A stretch of DNA of 64,000 bases from Blasia pusilla (taxonomy: Eukaryota; Marchantiophyta; Marchantiopsida; Blasiales), in contig CM114271.1 of assembly GCA_050084515.1 (NCBI GenBank), forward strand, positions 2,232,001 through 2,296,000, in the 5' to 3' direction. The notes below the pieces were generated by a model. The model saw only the letters and a program-made list of their open reading frames with translations. It was not told where the DNA came from and did no database searches. A program made the translations under genes and the position numbers. Shown piece after piece: positions 21,366-34,900 of the stretch (position 1 is the stretch's first letter; each line of letters opens with the position of its first letter).

Positions 21366-22165
21366 GCTAGCACGTATCATGGCTAAGCTTGGGTCAACAG
21401 TACCATCTACATTTGGAATATGACATGGCGCACAATTACGTACGTGGTCCTTCCAAAAAACTCCATCACGACCCTCCAACATGAGAACTCCAGAAGCTAA
21501 CACCTCGTGCACTCGTAAAATAGTGCGGCCTGCCGTCACATCCAACGTTGTTGGTGCAATCTGCTGCAAATAGACATAGTCCCCCACATGGAACCTACAA
21601 ATCGATGGTCGATAACCTCCACCCCGAATGGTTGCATTCCGCAACGTATCCCTGTGTTGAGCAATGGCGAGGTTCTCAAAGGCTGTTGGCATAACTCTCC
21701 AAAAGAGCTCTGCCCGCTGAGAACACACTCTCATCCACATCTCTGGGTCATCAAGGTTCACCACCTCACTGGACTTCCGACAATTCTTCTTTGGCAAGTC
21801 CGGATCTTGGCCATATAACGTAAAAATAAGGTGAGAAGGAAGCCAAGGATGCTTGGCGATCGACCTATACCCCATGGCTAACCATGGCAACCGAATATCC
21901 CAGTCTCAAGATGCCCCTTCTGTAGGCCATACTTGCGCAATGCCCTCTTCACCGTCTGAACCACACGCTCAGCCAAACCATCCGCCTCTGGATGATCTCG
22001 AGACGTGGTCCGATGATCAATCAACGCCTTGTCATACATGACCTGAAACTCACCCTGAAACTCTGTACCCTGGTCGGTCAGCACTTTAGCTTGTGCACCA
22101 AAATGACTAAGCACTCTATCAAGAAACGCATACGTCGTTCCCTCACTTGCCTTGTCAGGTAATGC
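21366..22165 (-). pseudogene. Copy B integrase (core to C-terminus), N-terminus deleted
   Basis: The fragment starts at VALPDKASEG (about 22165), in the middle of the catalytic core. It keeps LTDQGTEF (second Asp) and GLAERVVQ (Glu) and continues through FENLAIAQHRDT to the LMLEGRDG and DHVRNCAPC segments. The HHCC zinc domain and the first catalytic Asp are missing, so this copy could not have integrated itself. A frame change lies near 21885. Confidence 0.85.
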
Positions 22166-22167
22166 TA

Positions 22168-23148
22168 CCTCCGATAGTAGTTTGCCAATCCCATGAATGC
22201 CCGAACTCTACTCACATCTGTCGGACGCGGAATAAGTGCAATAGCGTCCACCTTTGCTTGCTGAACTCCCAAACCACCTGGATAGATCACATGACCCAAG
22301 TACTCAACATCCTCATGGAAGAACTTACACTTTCCTGGATGCAAACGTAGACCATGAGCTTTCAACCGCTCAAACACAATCTACAAATGTATCTGATGCT
22401 CCTCCACCATGTTACTGAACACCAAGATATCATCAATGTAACATCGAACAAAATCCAACCCTGCTAGGATCCTGTCCATCACTCTCTGAAACTCGGCAGG
22501 TGCATTCTTCAACCCAAAGGGTAAGAATTTCCATTGGTACAAACAATCCTTGCCATGAGAGTTGACACCCCAAAATGTTGTCTTGGCCTTGTCACTCTCT
22601 CGAATCGGCAATTCATGGTATCCTGCCAGAAGATCCAAAGTATTGAAAATCTTTGCCTGTCCCACCACATCAAAGATCTCCTCAGGTGTAGGCATGGCAT
22701 ACCTATCGGCCTTGGTTTGCCGATTGATAGGACGGTAATCTCCACACATCCGCATATCCGTCTAGTTGCCATGCATATCCTTTTTAGTAGGCATAACAGT
22801 GGCTTATGCATACTCTCCATGCGACAAATCCACTAATCTAGCCTCCAAAAGGTCCAACGTCCTACTCTGAATCAGGTCCCTCTCCATATCACTATATCGG
22901 TAGGGACGACGAAAGATTGGCATATCATTAGCCAAATCAATCCGTATATCGGGTCCAACCAAAACACCCAACTCCTTCATGCTAAAGGCAAAACAACTCT
23001 TATAAGCATATAGGAACTCTGTCAAGCGTCGTTTCTCACCTCCCGTAAGCTTGGGCCCAAGTAATGGCTCCCAAGTCTCCTCCACTGATACACTAGAGGG
23101 AGAGGACAATGCCATTGGTCGCACATAACCCCTCACAAGATGGTACAC
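22168..23148 (-). pseudogene. Copy B reverse transcriptase, truncated; RNase H missing
   Basis: Conserved blocks read ETWEPLLGPKL (about 23070), MCGDYRPINRQT, FNTLDLLAGYHE, LPFGLKNAPAEFQ and YIDD (plus-strand positions 22429-22440). The RT ends at FMGLANYYR (about 22170), and the next codons already belong to the integrase core. About 1.2 kb relative to copy A is missing, covering the RT connection, the whole RNase H and the integrase N-terminus. Stops at about 22804, 22764 and 22381 break the frame. Confidence 0.87.
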
Positions 23149-23344
23149 CCTTAGCTACACCATCAGCTGAGCAAATAACTCCTCCACCAGCATGAGCAAC
23201 CAACTCCACATGCCCAGCCATTACATCCCATTTACTCCAAGGATGCAAAATACTACTCTCCTCGCCCCCAACCGATGCCTCTACCGTCGCGGTAGCCATC
23301 GAGCTCATCACAAGGGGTGGAAGACCCACAGACATAGTCCGAAG

Positions 23345-24320
23345 TCGACGCTGCTCGGCCATACCAAGACTCAAAATCCAAGTCAAACAATTCAGGTCCA
23401 TGGCCTAACCCAACACATGAGGTCGTGAAGCCTCAGAAATGGAAGCAACCGCTGTCACACTAGTAGCAAATCCCATTGCACGCTCTCTCTCATCAGTGTT
23501 AGGCTCCACCAACTATCGCACATGAGAATCCCATACAAGCCCGGGACCACCTTCCCTGTAGGTATGTGACGAGGGAAAACTCACAAATGTGGGTAGTGCC
23601 ATCCTAGGCTGGCCCACACGGTTCACCACTGCCATGGGTGACCGATCAATAACCCTCACCACCTGAGAAAGTCGCCCAGTATCCAAGATACTATCCATTG
23701 TAAGGCAAGGTTCCCACTGCACTGCATCATATGCTCGACGTAGAACCTCCCTAGGCAACAAGTTTGTCCACCACAAGCGTGGACGATGTGCACGCGAGCC
23801 AACTTGCGCTGCATCCAACAACACCGCTGGTCCAATCCAAGACCGCACCTCATGAACACTTGCCATCATCCGGATCCGAGTGTCACCAACAATGGAACAT
23901 TCTCCAGAATGTAAGATGGAGCACGTGCTTGATGAACCTGAAGATGTCGTAACACCCGTAACATCTCCCAAAATAATCGAGACCTAGGGTCGTGTAATCC
24001 CTCAATACGACCAGTACGTGTATGACCCTGACATGGCCATCTCGCAATCACCAAATCCACAGGACCAACCCTCTCAAGGTCCTGCGCCCCCAACAATGCA
24101 ATGTGTGACGGCAAAGCATGCTGGTATCCACGAATAGCTAATGGCGGCAACAACTCAGGATATCTCCGCATCAACTGACCAATATGTCGGGATGAGACTC
24201 TCTGGGCCGTCTCATCTTGCTCCACATACACGTATCTCCGCACAAGAATACCGGCCTGCAACATTGCAGCCAAACTAGTGCTAATTCCACCAAAGAGATC
24301 TAACACACAAATGCCCTCCA
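23345..24320 (-). pseudogene. Copy B C5-cytosine DNA methyltransferase domain
   Basis: This is the best-preserved methylase in the window. Motif I VLDLFGGISTSL lies at about 24270-24310, motif IV PCQGH with PCQ at 24028-24036, RSRLFWEMLRVLRHL follows, motif VI ENV is at 23896-23904, motif VIII AHRPRLWW at about 23770-23795, and the C-terminal ERAMGF...VLG.AMDLN block at about 23350-23480. Breaks are few: a 1-nt deletion just after ENVPLL (about 23890), a stop near 23515, and TAG at 23405-23407 where A and C keep CAG (Gln). Upstream, 24330-24521 carries the LDTTPIVW segment conserved in A and C, separated from motif I by a frame change. The family is known for SAM-dependent cytosine methylation. 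Activity of this copy is not possible as it stands. Confidence 0.88.
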
Positions 24321-24682
24321 AATGGATCTTCGCCATACAATGGGTGTAGTATCCAAAGGGGATAACCCAACTGGACCAGAAGTAGGAGTCCGCCATGGGG
24401 ACTCCTCTTCCTCGTGAGGTATAACAGCCTCACACCAAGCCTCCTGCACTAGGCGATCAGCCTCCTGCCATAGTGCACCGCCTGAACTCCAAAGTAGCAC
24501 ATACAACGATGAGGATGCCACAATTTTGTAGCCACTGCTACAAAACTAGGGACCTCCTCTACCTCCTCATGTACAAGAGAATCTACAGCAGAAACATTAT
24601 CCTCCAAAAAGTCTCATGGCCAAGTGACTACTCCACTAAAACCAGCCACAGATGCTAACACCGTTGGGAAAGACCCTCCTGG

Positions 24683-25105
24683 TCAAGCCCCATAAATAAA
24701 TCTCACAGGAACTTGGCTCATACGTCCATCCCCGGACTGCCAACCAGGTCTATAAGACGCTATCTTAGTCCAGTAATCCATATGAAAACCCATCGGGTAC
24801 AATATTGCTCCTCCAACTAGTACATCATACGACTCGGCTGATGTGACCACTATAGGTACTCCCAACCGGGAGCTATCAGTCGCATGATGTGGTCTCAACT
24901 GTACAGAAAACTTCTCCCATGTCATGAATTGAGACCTATCATTGGCTCCTCCAAGTGATGTTTGAATCTGGAATGGGCAAGGCTCAAGCTCTGACCTCCG
25001 AATACCCAAACCAATACATGCCGCCTTTCCCAACATCAAAGGTTGGGCACCAGAGTCTAACAAGACTCTATCTAGTCTATACACCTGTCCTGTAGTACTC
25101 AACAA
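24683..25105 (-). pseudogene. Copy B aspartic protease
   Basis: The open frame covers the whole retropepsin-like domain. LLDSGAQPLMLGKAAC carries the catalytic DSGA, and YDVLVGGAILYPMGF closes the fold. It is 140 codons without a stop. It begins with Met at a plausible but probably secondary start, since the domain should be part of a polyprotein. Upstream to 25563 lies the same weakly conserved linker as in copy A. Confidence 0.82.
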
Positions 25106-25563
25106 TCAGAATATCCCACTCCGGTTGTCCAACATACATACACCAAGTGTAAGCCTCTTACAATCAATGGCTGGCTGGGCTGGTAATGCATCCATCTTTG
25201 CCGCTGCTGCCTACCAAGTAGCACTAGTACTCAATGCTACACCTGACATAGAGGGTCGCTCCACCACAACACCATCATCCACCTCAGCACATGTAGCAGT
25301 AACACCCCCACGTTCACACAACGTGGCTGCTAGCTGAAATACATGAGCTAAGTCAACTCCTAAAGCCATCACCGTGGGCAGAAAAACAATGGGAATCCTA
25401 ACACCGAAGTTGCCATCCACAATATCAAGATGGATGCTACATCCATGTCTACTACACGCGATGTAGATGCCTCAGTCCCCACTGTAGGCTCAATAGGCTG
25501 CGTAGGAACCATGGATGGAGTCCTAAGCACCTTAGACAACAAGAATGATTGGGGAAGCCCAGC

Positions 25564-27208
25564 CTACCTCCCAGCCTCACCCCTCTGTGGGTCCAACTCC
25601 ACAGTAGCACCAAGTAGCTCTGACGCTCGAGTGGCCTCTCGTAACTGCAGCTGATGCCTTAACCTGTGGTGCACTCGCCATATAAGAGAGATGATCCCCT
25701 CCATAAGAGGTGGAAGCCCCTGCTCCCGAACCTGCTCTATCCTGGATACCAGCCATAGTAGCCAACTTCTGCTCCAACTGCTAAATCTTGGCAGCCATAG
25801 CTGACTCTGTCGTAGTGGTAGGGGTAGCCACCGTAGGCTCTCCAACCACAAGTCCACCTCTACCACCTCTACCACCTCGACCTCTCGGAGCTACTCCACC
25901 ACGGCCGCGGCCTGATCTCAACTCTGGATGAAGATCAAAGCAACGCTCTCGAGGATGACCTGGTCTCCCGCAATGATCACACTGAGTTGGGGCCGACTGA
26001 GGCCCATCCTCCAAAGTCCGTCTCCCATCCTCTTGGGGACAAAACCTCTTAACATGATCACCTCCACACGTCCAACATGACTGTCCTTGCTGCGGGGCAG
26101 CAAATGAAGGCAATGGTCTCTGCGCAAGTGTCCCTCTAGGACCTGACTAAGGTTGTGTGTACCCCCCACCACTCCCACTACTACTACTACCACCACCACT
26201 ACTACGAGAATGTGAGGTGGACTGCTTAACACGAGAAGTAGTAGTTGTATCCCTACTGAATGTGGATGTCACCACTCTCTCCTCCACTATGTTAAGCTCA
26301 ATCGTCTCAGATAGAGCAAACACATGGGTCAATGTGGATGAATCATCACTCATAAGAGTAGCATCACGTACCCTGTGGCGCAACTCTTTGTCCAAGATCC
26401 CATACCAAAACTGGACTGCCTAAGCCTCAGTCACATCCTGGGTAACTGAAATCAAGCGTCGCATACGAATGTAAGCCTCACGAAGACTCTCACCAGTCTT
26501 TCGCTCAAATTCCTGAAGACTTCTCAACTTCTCTGTCTTCACTCCTTGATAGTTCTTCTTCAACCTCTTGAAGAACTCTGCAACCGGGTTGAACGATGGT
26601 GGGGCACTAGTACCTCCACTAGTACCCCCACTAGTACCTCCATGGGTACCTCCACTGGTACCCCCACTCCGGCTCGTACTCGTACCACTCAACGTCGGGT
26701 TGGCTGGCATAGTAGGAGCACTACTACCAATACCACCATGGGTGATAGACACATAGCCTGGAGACCAATATTGTCTCCACGCCTCAATCTCAGCACCATG
26801 GTCCTTCCTAAACTCATGGTAATCATCCATGGGTGGTCCCTCCAAGTGCTGAAACAACCCCTTCCAAGCCAAGAAGGGTGTAAAAAATGTGGCGTTTTGC
26901 AACATTTGCATATCACACCACGTATCAAACTCCTGCATGAAGTTCTCCAACTCAATGGTGCCCACTGCACCCGAGTATCGTCGTGGGCCCTTCATGGCCC
27001 CATATATCCCGTCCATGTCCCAAATCAATGGAACTGCAACACTCGATAACAACGTAGAAGACTCGGTGTTTGGAACGCCCTCGTCCTCCTCTTCTTCAAT
27101 CGTCGGAAGTGGAAAAGGTAGCCGATACCTCAATCCACTCCGTGTGAAACCACCAGTGTCCGCACCACGGTCCCCAACCAGACCACCAGACAGCTCCGTG
27201 ATGACCAA
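25564..27208 (-). pseudogene. Copy B gag, nearly full length
   Basis: A 262-codon frame from Met at 27206-27208 covers the capsid part with TFFTPFLAWKGLFQHLEG and ESLREAYIRMRRLI, and includes a GGTS repeat tract (about 26595-26665). It stops at TAG 26420-26422 where Gln is expected. The frame then continues through DKELRHRVRDA, a Ser/Gly-rich stretch and two zinc knuckles, CWTCGGDHVKRFC (about 26040-26080) and CDHCGRPGHPRERC (about 25940-25980), then an RGGRGG-rich tail and TAG at 25781-25783 (Gln expected, KI-x-QLEQ). Only a few single-base changes separate it from an open gag. Confidence 0.82.
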
Positions 27209-28727
27209 CGCCGATGCCGCACCACCATCAAAAAGTAACCAAGTGACGTCGATGCCGCTGTACTATTCTAGCTCTACTAGCTATGGATGTAGGCAACCTA
27301 ACCTGTCATCACCACAAGAAGCCCCCCACGGTCTACTGGTCATCACTCCAGCCTCACTATTGGTAGCATACAGGAGTAACACTACTCTGGAAATCAGCGT
27401 CAACCCTAACAATGGGCGCGCAAGCAAGAAGCATCGATGGAGGGGATCCAAATACAGGATGTCCAACGACAATCCTCCAATCACAAATGGAAATCAAGGT
27501 AACACAATCCACCAAACGTGGCGCCCCCTGAATCCACAGAACCCACCACACAATTCTAACGTAATAGCTACTCCGCCGCGGGTCGATGACGTGCTAGTCG
27601 GACTCGCAGCACCTGAAAATATCACATGCATGGAGAGGCTACACCATACTATGCGTTAGAGGTCCATCAACCAAAAACCTGAGATGCATAAAACGCCTAA
27701 CACATCTCCAAACAACACCAAATGAGCTACACCAGTGTGTACACTAGCATAGTTAAGAACTTAGCAGTTAAGCGTCTTCTAGGCAGAATAGCCCAAAGAT
27801 GGGTGATCAGTTATGCAACACTCAAATCAAAAATCTTGCAAAAAATGCCTCACGCCCAAGCAAGCAAGTTTGCTTGCTTGCTCCTTACTCCGCCTCTCAC
27901 GCCCTCACGCCCACTCGCCCACTCGCCCCGAGCTACCACAAGTTGCCTCGAAGCCTCGAAGTCTCGAAATGCTTGAGACTTACCCCTATCGCCACGCTTT
28001 GTCATGCTTCGCTATGGAGAGAGGCCCAACCAGGGCACCCCCAACGGGATAGGCATCTCCAACAATAGACGAATCACCAACCAACCAGCCCCTCCGATCT
28101 GCTGTCCACCATAGCCAGACCTTGAGCTAGTCCGCAAAATTTTGATCAGCAATTACTCCACAAATCCTTGACCAAAATTGAATCTATTTCAACCAAAATT
28201 CAATTGATCACCATAGCTATCTCTCCACAAAGAATCAGCTTCAACCAAGCTCTGTACTTTGAGCTAAAAATCAGACAAACTTGCTGTCCATACACCTCCG
28301 AAATTGCAAATCCGACAGCGCTTCTGCCCAGATTCATGCACGCAAAAATCCGCAAGGCTCCACACACTCAAGCAGATAGCTTCACATGAGATCACAATAC
28401 AAGTAGCAATAGGAACCTCTCACCCGATCTGGATGAACTTCAACAGAGCTTCCGCACTCCAAGCTCTCCACATCAGAAAACCGCCGAATACGAACCAGAA
28501 TCTTCAATCCTTGATAACTTCCAACTCCCTTGACGGAATCCGGTGATCTAAAGCGCGGTGGAAAGCTCTCAGCAAGGCGCTTCTTTCCCAACCAACCACG
28601 CACCAGATTCCCACCTCCAACATAGGCCAAAAGCCACGAACATCCACTGTTGATTACACAATCAGCCCTAACAAGATCCTATTGATCAACAATCGAAGCT
28701 ACCATCGATCTACTCTAGTTCTTTGAA
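27209..28727 (-). other. Copy B 5' leader
   Basis: About 1.5 kb lies between the 5' LTR end and the gag Met. No tRNA-complementary primer site was recognised directly after the LTR. The word agaagcgctgtc (minus strand, about 28316-28327) resembles ggaagcgctgcc, which occurs twice in the leader of copy C, so part of the leader is conserved. 27840-27990 is rich in cactcgccc-type words. Confidence 0.6.
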
Positions 28728-29095
28728 TGAAATCCGTATAAGACCTACTGTCATAAAACACGTATAGAATCACATACAATCGAGCCAAACCCACTCCACT
28801 ATGGGAGAATCCCTGTCGAAGCTTGCGGGAGCCACCATAGCCAAGAGCTCTACTCACTACCAAGGCTAACTTCCAACGCAACAGGCTCAACTCAAAAAAC
28901 TTATTGTTCTTTGAGTGCACTCCACACTATATCCTCCAACCTAAGAGCGGGCCCTACTGGAAAAGCCACCCTCAACGGAGTAACCCCCAACCCTATGTAT
29001 GAAATCGCATCTCTACCTAGACACTACGGCCCTACATAAGGTATGGCCTCTACTAGCATACTATACTCTACGACATAATCCGTATGGTCATGATA
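28728..29095 (-). repeat. Copy B 5' LTR (first part missing)
   Basis: 368 bp match 20570-20937 with about 24 differences. In element orientation it ends GGATTTCA. The opening 106 bp present in the 3' LTR are absent, with unrelated AT-rich DNA beyond 29095, so the 5' end is truncated. Confidence 0.82.
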
Positions 29096-29226
29096 AACGT
29101 AACTTAAAAAATCCTTCCCAATCAAGCTTGAAAATTCTTTAAGAGAATCACAAAATATTTTTTAATGATGTGGAAAAAAAATTTGATTGAAGAAGTCTTG
29201 AGAAAAAATAAAAGATATTCTTATTA

Positions 29227-29815
29227 TCTATATTATTATTGGAAAATGCCTCTTCATTTTGTAAGCTCCTCTCCTCTTGATACTTGGCATTTTCAGCCAA
29301 TGGGATCATTTGCATTATGGGCCAATAAGATTCTCAAAATTGATTTAAATGACATTTGAAAACTGTGAGATTTAATTAGGAGACGTATTATAAACATGTA
29401 CATTCCACAGGCTTATACCAGTTATTATTGTTGGAGAGAGCCGTTTCATTTTGCAAACTCCTCTCCTCTTGACACTTGGTACTTTCATCCAATAAGATTT
29501 CTTGTCTTCTAAGCCAATATGATCGCTCGGAATTGACTTTAAATGGCACTTGAGAATTTTGAGAGTTAATTTTTTTAAGAAATAATTTAAACTTGTGTAT
29601 CCGATGAGCTTACACTAGTTATTATTATTGTAGAGTTCTCTTTGGGTTCTAAAGACCTCTCCTAGTGCCCTTTTGATTTTTCAAACACCTCTCCTCGTGA
29701 CATATGGTATGTTTAGCCAATTAGGTATGTACATGTGCCTTTGGATAATTTAGAATTAATTTTGGTCCTTTAGGGATTAATGGTAGGTAATTCAAATTAC
29801 CTATCATTAGCTCCT
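29227..29815. repeat. Three tandem Helitron-like units of about 196 bp
   Basis: Units begin near 29227 (A|TCTATATTATTATTGG), 29422 and 29619, each followed by the shared words gcaaactcctctcctcttga and cacttgg. The first two end ...ATACCAG|T and ...ACACTAG|T. A 5' TC, a 3' CTAG before T and the TCTATATTATTAT start are Helitron features. Related single copies are at 31151, 38551, 40442 and 61400-61680. The third unit is diverged and its end is approximate. Confidence 0.55.
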
Positions 29816-31150
<1,335 letters not shown>

Positions 31151-31363
31151 TCTATATTATTATAGGAGAGTGCATTCTTGATTTGCAAACATCTCTCTGC
31201 TTGATACTTGGCAACTAGGCAACAAAAAACTATTTCACATGCTACGGGCAGCAAGAAAAAATTTGAAATTGTGTGTAACATCATTAATCTCTTCCCTTCA
31301 TGGGCTATACACTAACTCTTCAAACACTTTTTAATTTTCCATGCATCACGAGTTACACACTAA
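31151..31363 (+). mobile_element. Helitron-like non-autonomous element
   Basis: It starts A|TCTATATTATTATAGGAG and ends with ccatgcatcacg...acacactaa|T, which looks like the short 3' stem and CTRR end of plant Helitrons inserted between A and T. It shares gatttgcaaacatctct and cttgatacttggcaa with the other copies in the window. It is only 213 bp and non-coding. Confidence 0.5.
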
Positions 31364-31656
31364 TTCTTCAAACCTTTTTTTTTTCCGTGCATCGCACAAG
31401 CACCTTTTAAAGGCTTGACATCCTCTAACAAGTGTGAAGGTTAGTTCCTAAAAGTAGTCAATATTGTAGATTCTACATTCTGCCCTATGAAGTGGCGCAA
31501 CTAGATAGGACCCCTATCCCATAGCATTTCCCATATACTGGAGGCCTTGACACGCCTTAACAAAACCTAAACCTGCGGAAGTAAAATTCAAATTCTCCCT
31601 AAACCCGAAAGCACAATTCGAAAATGAGTCTAAACTTGGATAAAGATGGGTTCATT

Positions 31657-31756
31657 CCAGGGTCCGGGGAGTTTTGCCGTGACAACCGGTACATTTCCGG
31701 TCTCTACAAAACCGAGCGGCAATTTTTGAAGATTTCGTCATTCCAGCCGGCTAAAC
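31657..31756 (+). repeat. 100-bp dispersed repeat, copy 2
   Basis: It matches the reverse complement of 6236-6334 along its length. It sits about 207 bp upstream of the methyltransferase ATG, in the likely promoter or 5' UTR, so it may contribute regulatory sequence (inference). Confidence 0.8.
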
Positions 31757-31962
31757 CCTCCTGAACCCTCAGTTTTTGGCTGGTAAGTGACAAATTGAAT
31801 CGGAAATTCATTCTTCTTTTCCTTAAGTTTAGTAAACCCCAAACCTATGATTAGTTTGGTTTGGAGCTCCAATCCCTAGACAGTATGGAAGGAACGCGGA
31901 GATCTTGTTCGAATTGACTCGTAAAGCAAATCTCTGAGACACAAAAGGCGCACGCAGAAGTC

Positions 31963-34900
31963 ATGGAACCTGCCATGTTCTCGGTGGCATCTATGTTCGA
32001 CAGCAACTCTGGTATGTTTTCTTTTGTGTCACAGTACTTCTTTTTCTGGCATATCTCTCACGTCGGTGTTGTTTGATTCCCCCCCGCTCAAAATGTGTCA
32101 CCTCGAAGTAATCATTTTGGCGTCCAGAGTTGACGTGCATAGATTTGTGAGCGGTCTTTTTTATTCTGTCCGCATGCGCGGATAGGGACGAACAAATTAA
32201 AGGCTGTGAAGGTGCGAATTATCGGGAAAAGACTGTGTACGGGTAATTGAAATTGCCCCAGGGGAAGCGGCTGCTCTTGTGCTCTACCGATTTAGGTCTA
32301 AGGGTTAATTCGTTCTGTTCATTCCCGAAGTGGTGGTGGTGGTGTTGTTCAGGTGATGACGAGGACGATGCGTTTGTGGAAAGAGACCACGATTTTCCCG
32401 GAGAGGTACGTTATCTACTTCCTCAATTCAGACTAGTGGTTGTCATGATCTGTTTCCCAGCTAGTTAAGGGTAGATCCAACATCACCAAAATTAACTCTA
32501 AGAGTGCAAAAGAAATCTCTTTCCGCAAGAACGTGTGGATACAGAATGTAGGGTCACATGAAAGTTGACAGTGTATCCCGGGAAGTGAAGGCTTTCAGAT
32601 ATGTGACTGTCTTCCAAGTGTTGCCATAAACTACCTTCCGCTGTGAAAGGACAGTGAAACCCTCCATCGAGCCTCAGGAACAGCCATCCTGATTCTCATG
32701 CTACGCCCATGTGTCGGTGTCTTCAAAATTGAAAATAAGATCTTTTGGAAAATTTGCCAGCCCAAGCTGAAAGTCTTGGACACTTACTAGGAGAGTCCCA
32801 TGTCATGCATAGGTACGCTGTGGACCTTAAACAAGAATTTCGAGATTTAGGCTCGCAACACTGCTCTTTTTGAATCGGAAGTATTATCATAGGGTTAGAT
32901 TGTCACGAGCATATATGAGGTTTCAGTTGATCATGGAGTTCGTTCACTAGATTGCTGGTGGTGGTAGATTCAAGCAAAATAGGAAAAAAAAACCAGGCAG
33001 TCTGGCTCTATCCTCATGCCCTTGTGAGACTACATGAAGCTTCACGCATACCCTTACCTTATGACTATACTAAAATCTCTTGTTTGACAATGTGGAAAAT
33101 GTCATTTGGTGTTGTAGGTATTACACATTCGCGAATTTTCGTTTCATCAGGTGAATGCAAATCTCCTGTGGCCAGGAGCAAGGATCTTTGCAGATTGGAT
33201 TGTTGAGCACCAAGACCTGATCAAAGGGCGACGGGTTCTTGAGCTTGGCAGGTCTCACAACTTTCCTTTTCCCTTCATGAAGCATTCACAAGTTTTCTCT
33301 GCAACCTACATGGGGAGAGGGGAAGGGCATTTGGATAAAAATTCAAACTCAAAGCAGATGTATTGATGAAGGACTTAAGTCAGCCATGAAGAGTGGTCGG
33401 AGAAATCGTTTTCTTATATCTCTTTCCCAAGAGTCTGTACTAAAATATCCAGAGAAATTAATTCCCATTCTGTAGGGATATATAGATGTCACATGGAAAG
33501 AAAATGTCCTGAATGAACAGTTAAGGAAGAATCAAGTGGTTCCACTTCTTAGAAATGATTAAATATATCGAGAGCAATGAGTCAGTTCGTCCTCTTTATC
33601 ATGAACTTCTCTCTTGAAACATGTTCATAAGGTGGTGTCTTATTTGTGTAGCAGCTCGCTACTGGTCTGACACAATTCCACCTTGGAGTAAGTGTGCTTG
33701 GCTTTAAAATCATGGATCTGAAAGAGGACCATTGCAAGAACTCTATGAAGGCCAAACGTTTATAGTGTTTTTGCTGGCCATTTCGGCAGTGTGTCCCTTT
33801 ACTCTTCCAGAACCAGACAACTCTTGAGTGGAACAAAAAAATTTGTCGCTAATGAGCATCAAAGAGAAATGCAAGGAGATACTTTCCAGCTTCAGCTCTG
33901 TGGTTGTTGTGGGTGTTTATACCTCCTCATGACCAAGTGGCCGGAAAGTGTGCTCCTGTAGCTTTGTGTTTCACATGGTCCACTCAAATAAGCATTCTAG
34001 TCATCTACTTTTATTTCATAGTCAAGTTGCAAGCTCCGTGAGTGAAAATTATCGATTAGGCACCTGTGAAGGGCTACTGCCCTGTCTTGGTCTCACTGCT
34101 AGGTCTCAGAAGCCAATTCTCTGTCAGGGGGAGATTTCGTTTCTGCAAGTCCAAGCGTCTCTTAACAATGAAAGATTTCACGGTTTGGAATGTGATGTTC
34201 ATCTGGCTGAGAATATGCAGTGGGACTGGAGCACTAGCTATCTTTTTGAGGAAACGTTATCAAATGGACATCACCACATCTGACTACGATGATAGTGATA
34301 TTGAAGACAACATCAAGTTCAACTTCCATCTAAATGATATAGCACCTATCCCACACATTAGACGTGAGTCCCTTCTCTCTTCCCACTCTGGAAGCATCTT
34401 ATAGTTCAGACGGCCACGACAAGATCCACTCAGAAGCTGATAATTGTGGATTTGAGTTGGACGTGTCCACGTGATAAATGGGGGGTTGAGTTAGAGAAAT
34501 CAGAAACTTCAGTGGAAGGGTTCTGGCTGTCCATACTTTGTGGGGACTGAAGTCTCATGTATGTTGTATGACTCGCCTCTAAGGGCAAGTCAAACTCATA
34601 CCTCACCAATTGTGCTCAGAAAATTGATTGTGATGACCTGGTAGAAATCATAGCAACCTCTTGAAATGAAATATGCATACAACTTTGCAAGACCATTAGA
34701 CCCGGAACTAGTGTCAGACCTGACAAGTTTCTCCTTGATATGAGGATCTTGAACCGCTTAGAACCAATGTGCCCATCAAGTGACTTGGTATCATTATGTA
34801 ATTTTGTTTTGGCCAGATACATGGGGTGAGGACTTCCCCGATGGAAACCCTGCCTGGGACCTGATTATTGCCAGTGACATTTTGCTCTGTAAGTAATTGT

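Larger units (their letters stand above)
20570..29095 (-). mobile_element. Ty3/gypsy retrotransposon copy B, with DNA methyltransferase and PHD finger
   Basis: On the minus strand: 5' LTR part (28728-29095), leader (27209-28727), gag (25564-27208), protease (24683-25105), methyltransferase (23345-24320), RT (22168-23148), integrase core to C-terminus (21366-22165), PHD finger (21215-21365), polypurine tract (21046-21055) and 3' LTR (20570-21043). The 368 bp shared by the two LTRs differ at about 24 positions by hand count, roughly 6.5 percent, so the insertion is not recent. An internal deletion removed the end of RT, all of RNase H and the integrase N-terminus. No clean target-site duplication was seen. 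Confidence 0.88.
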
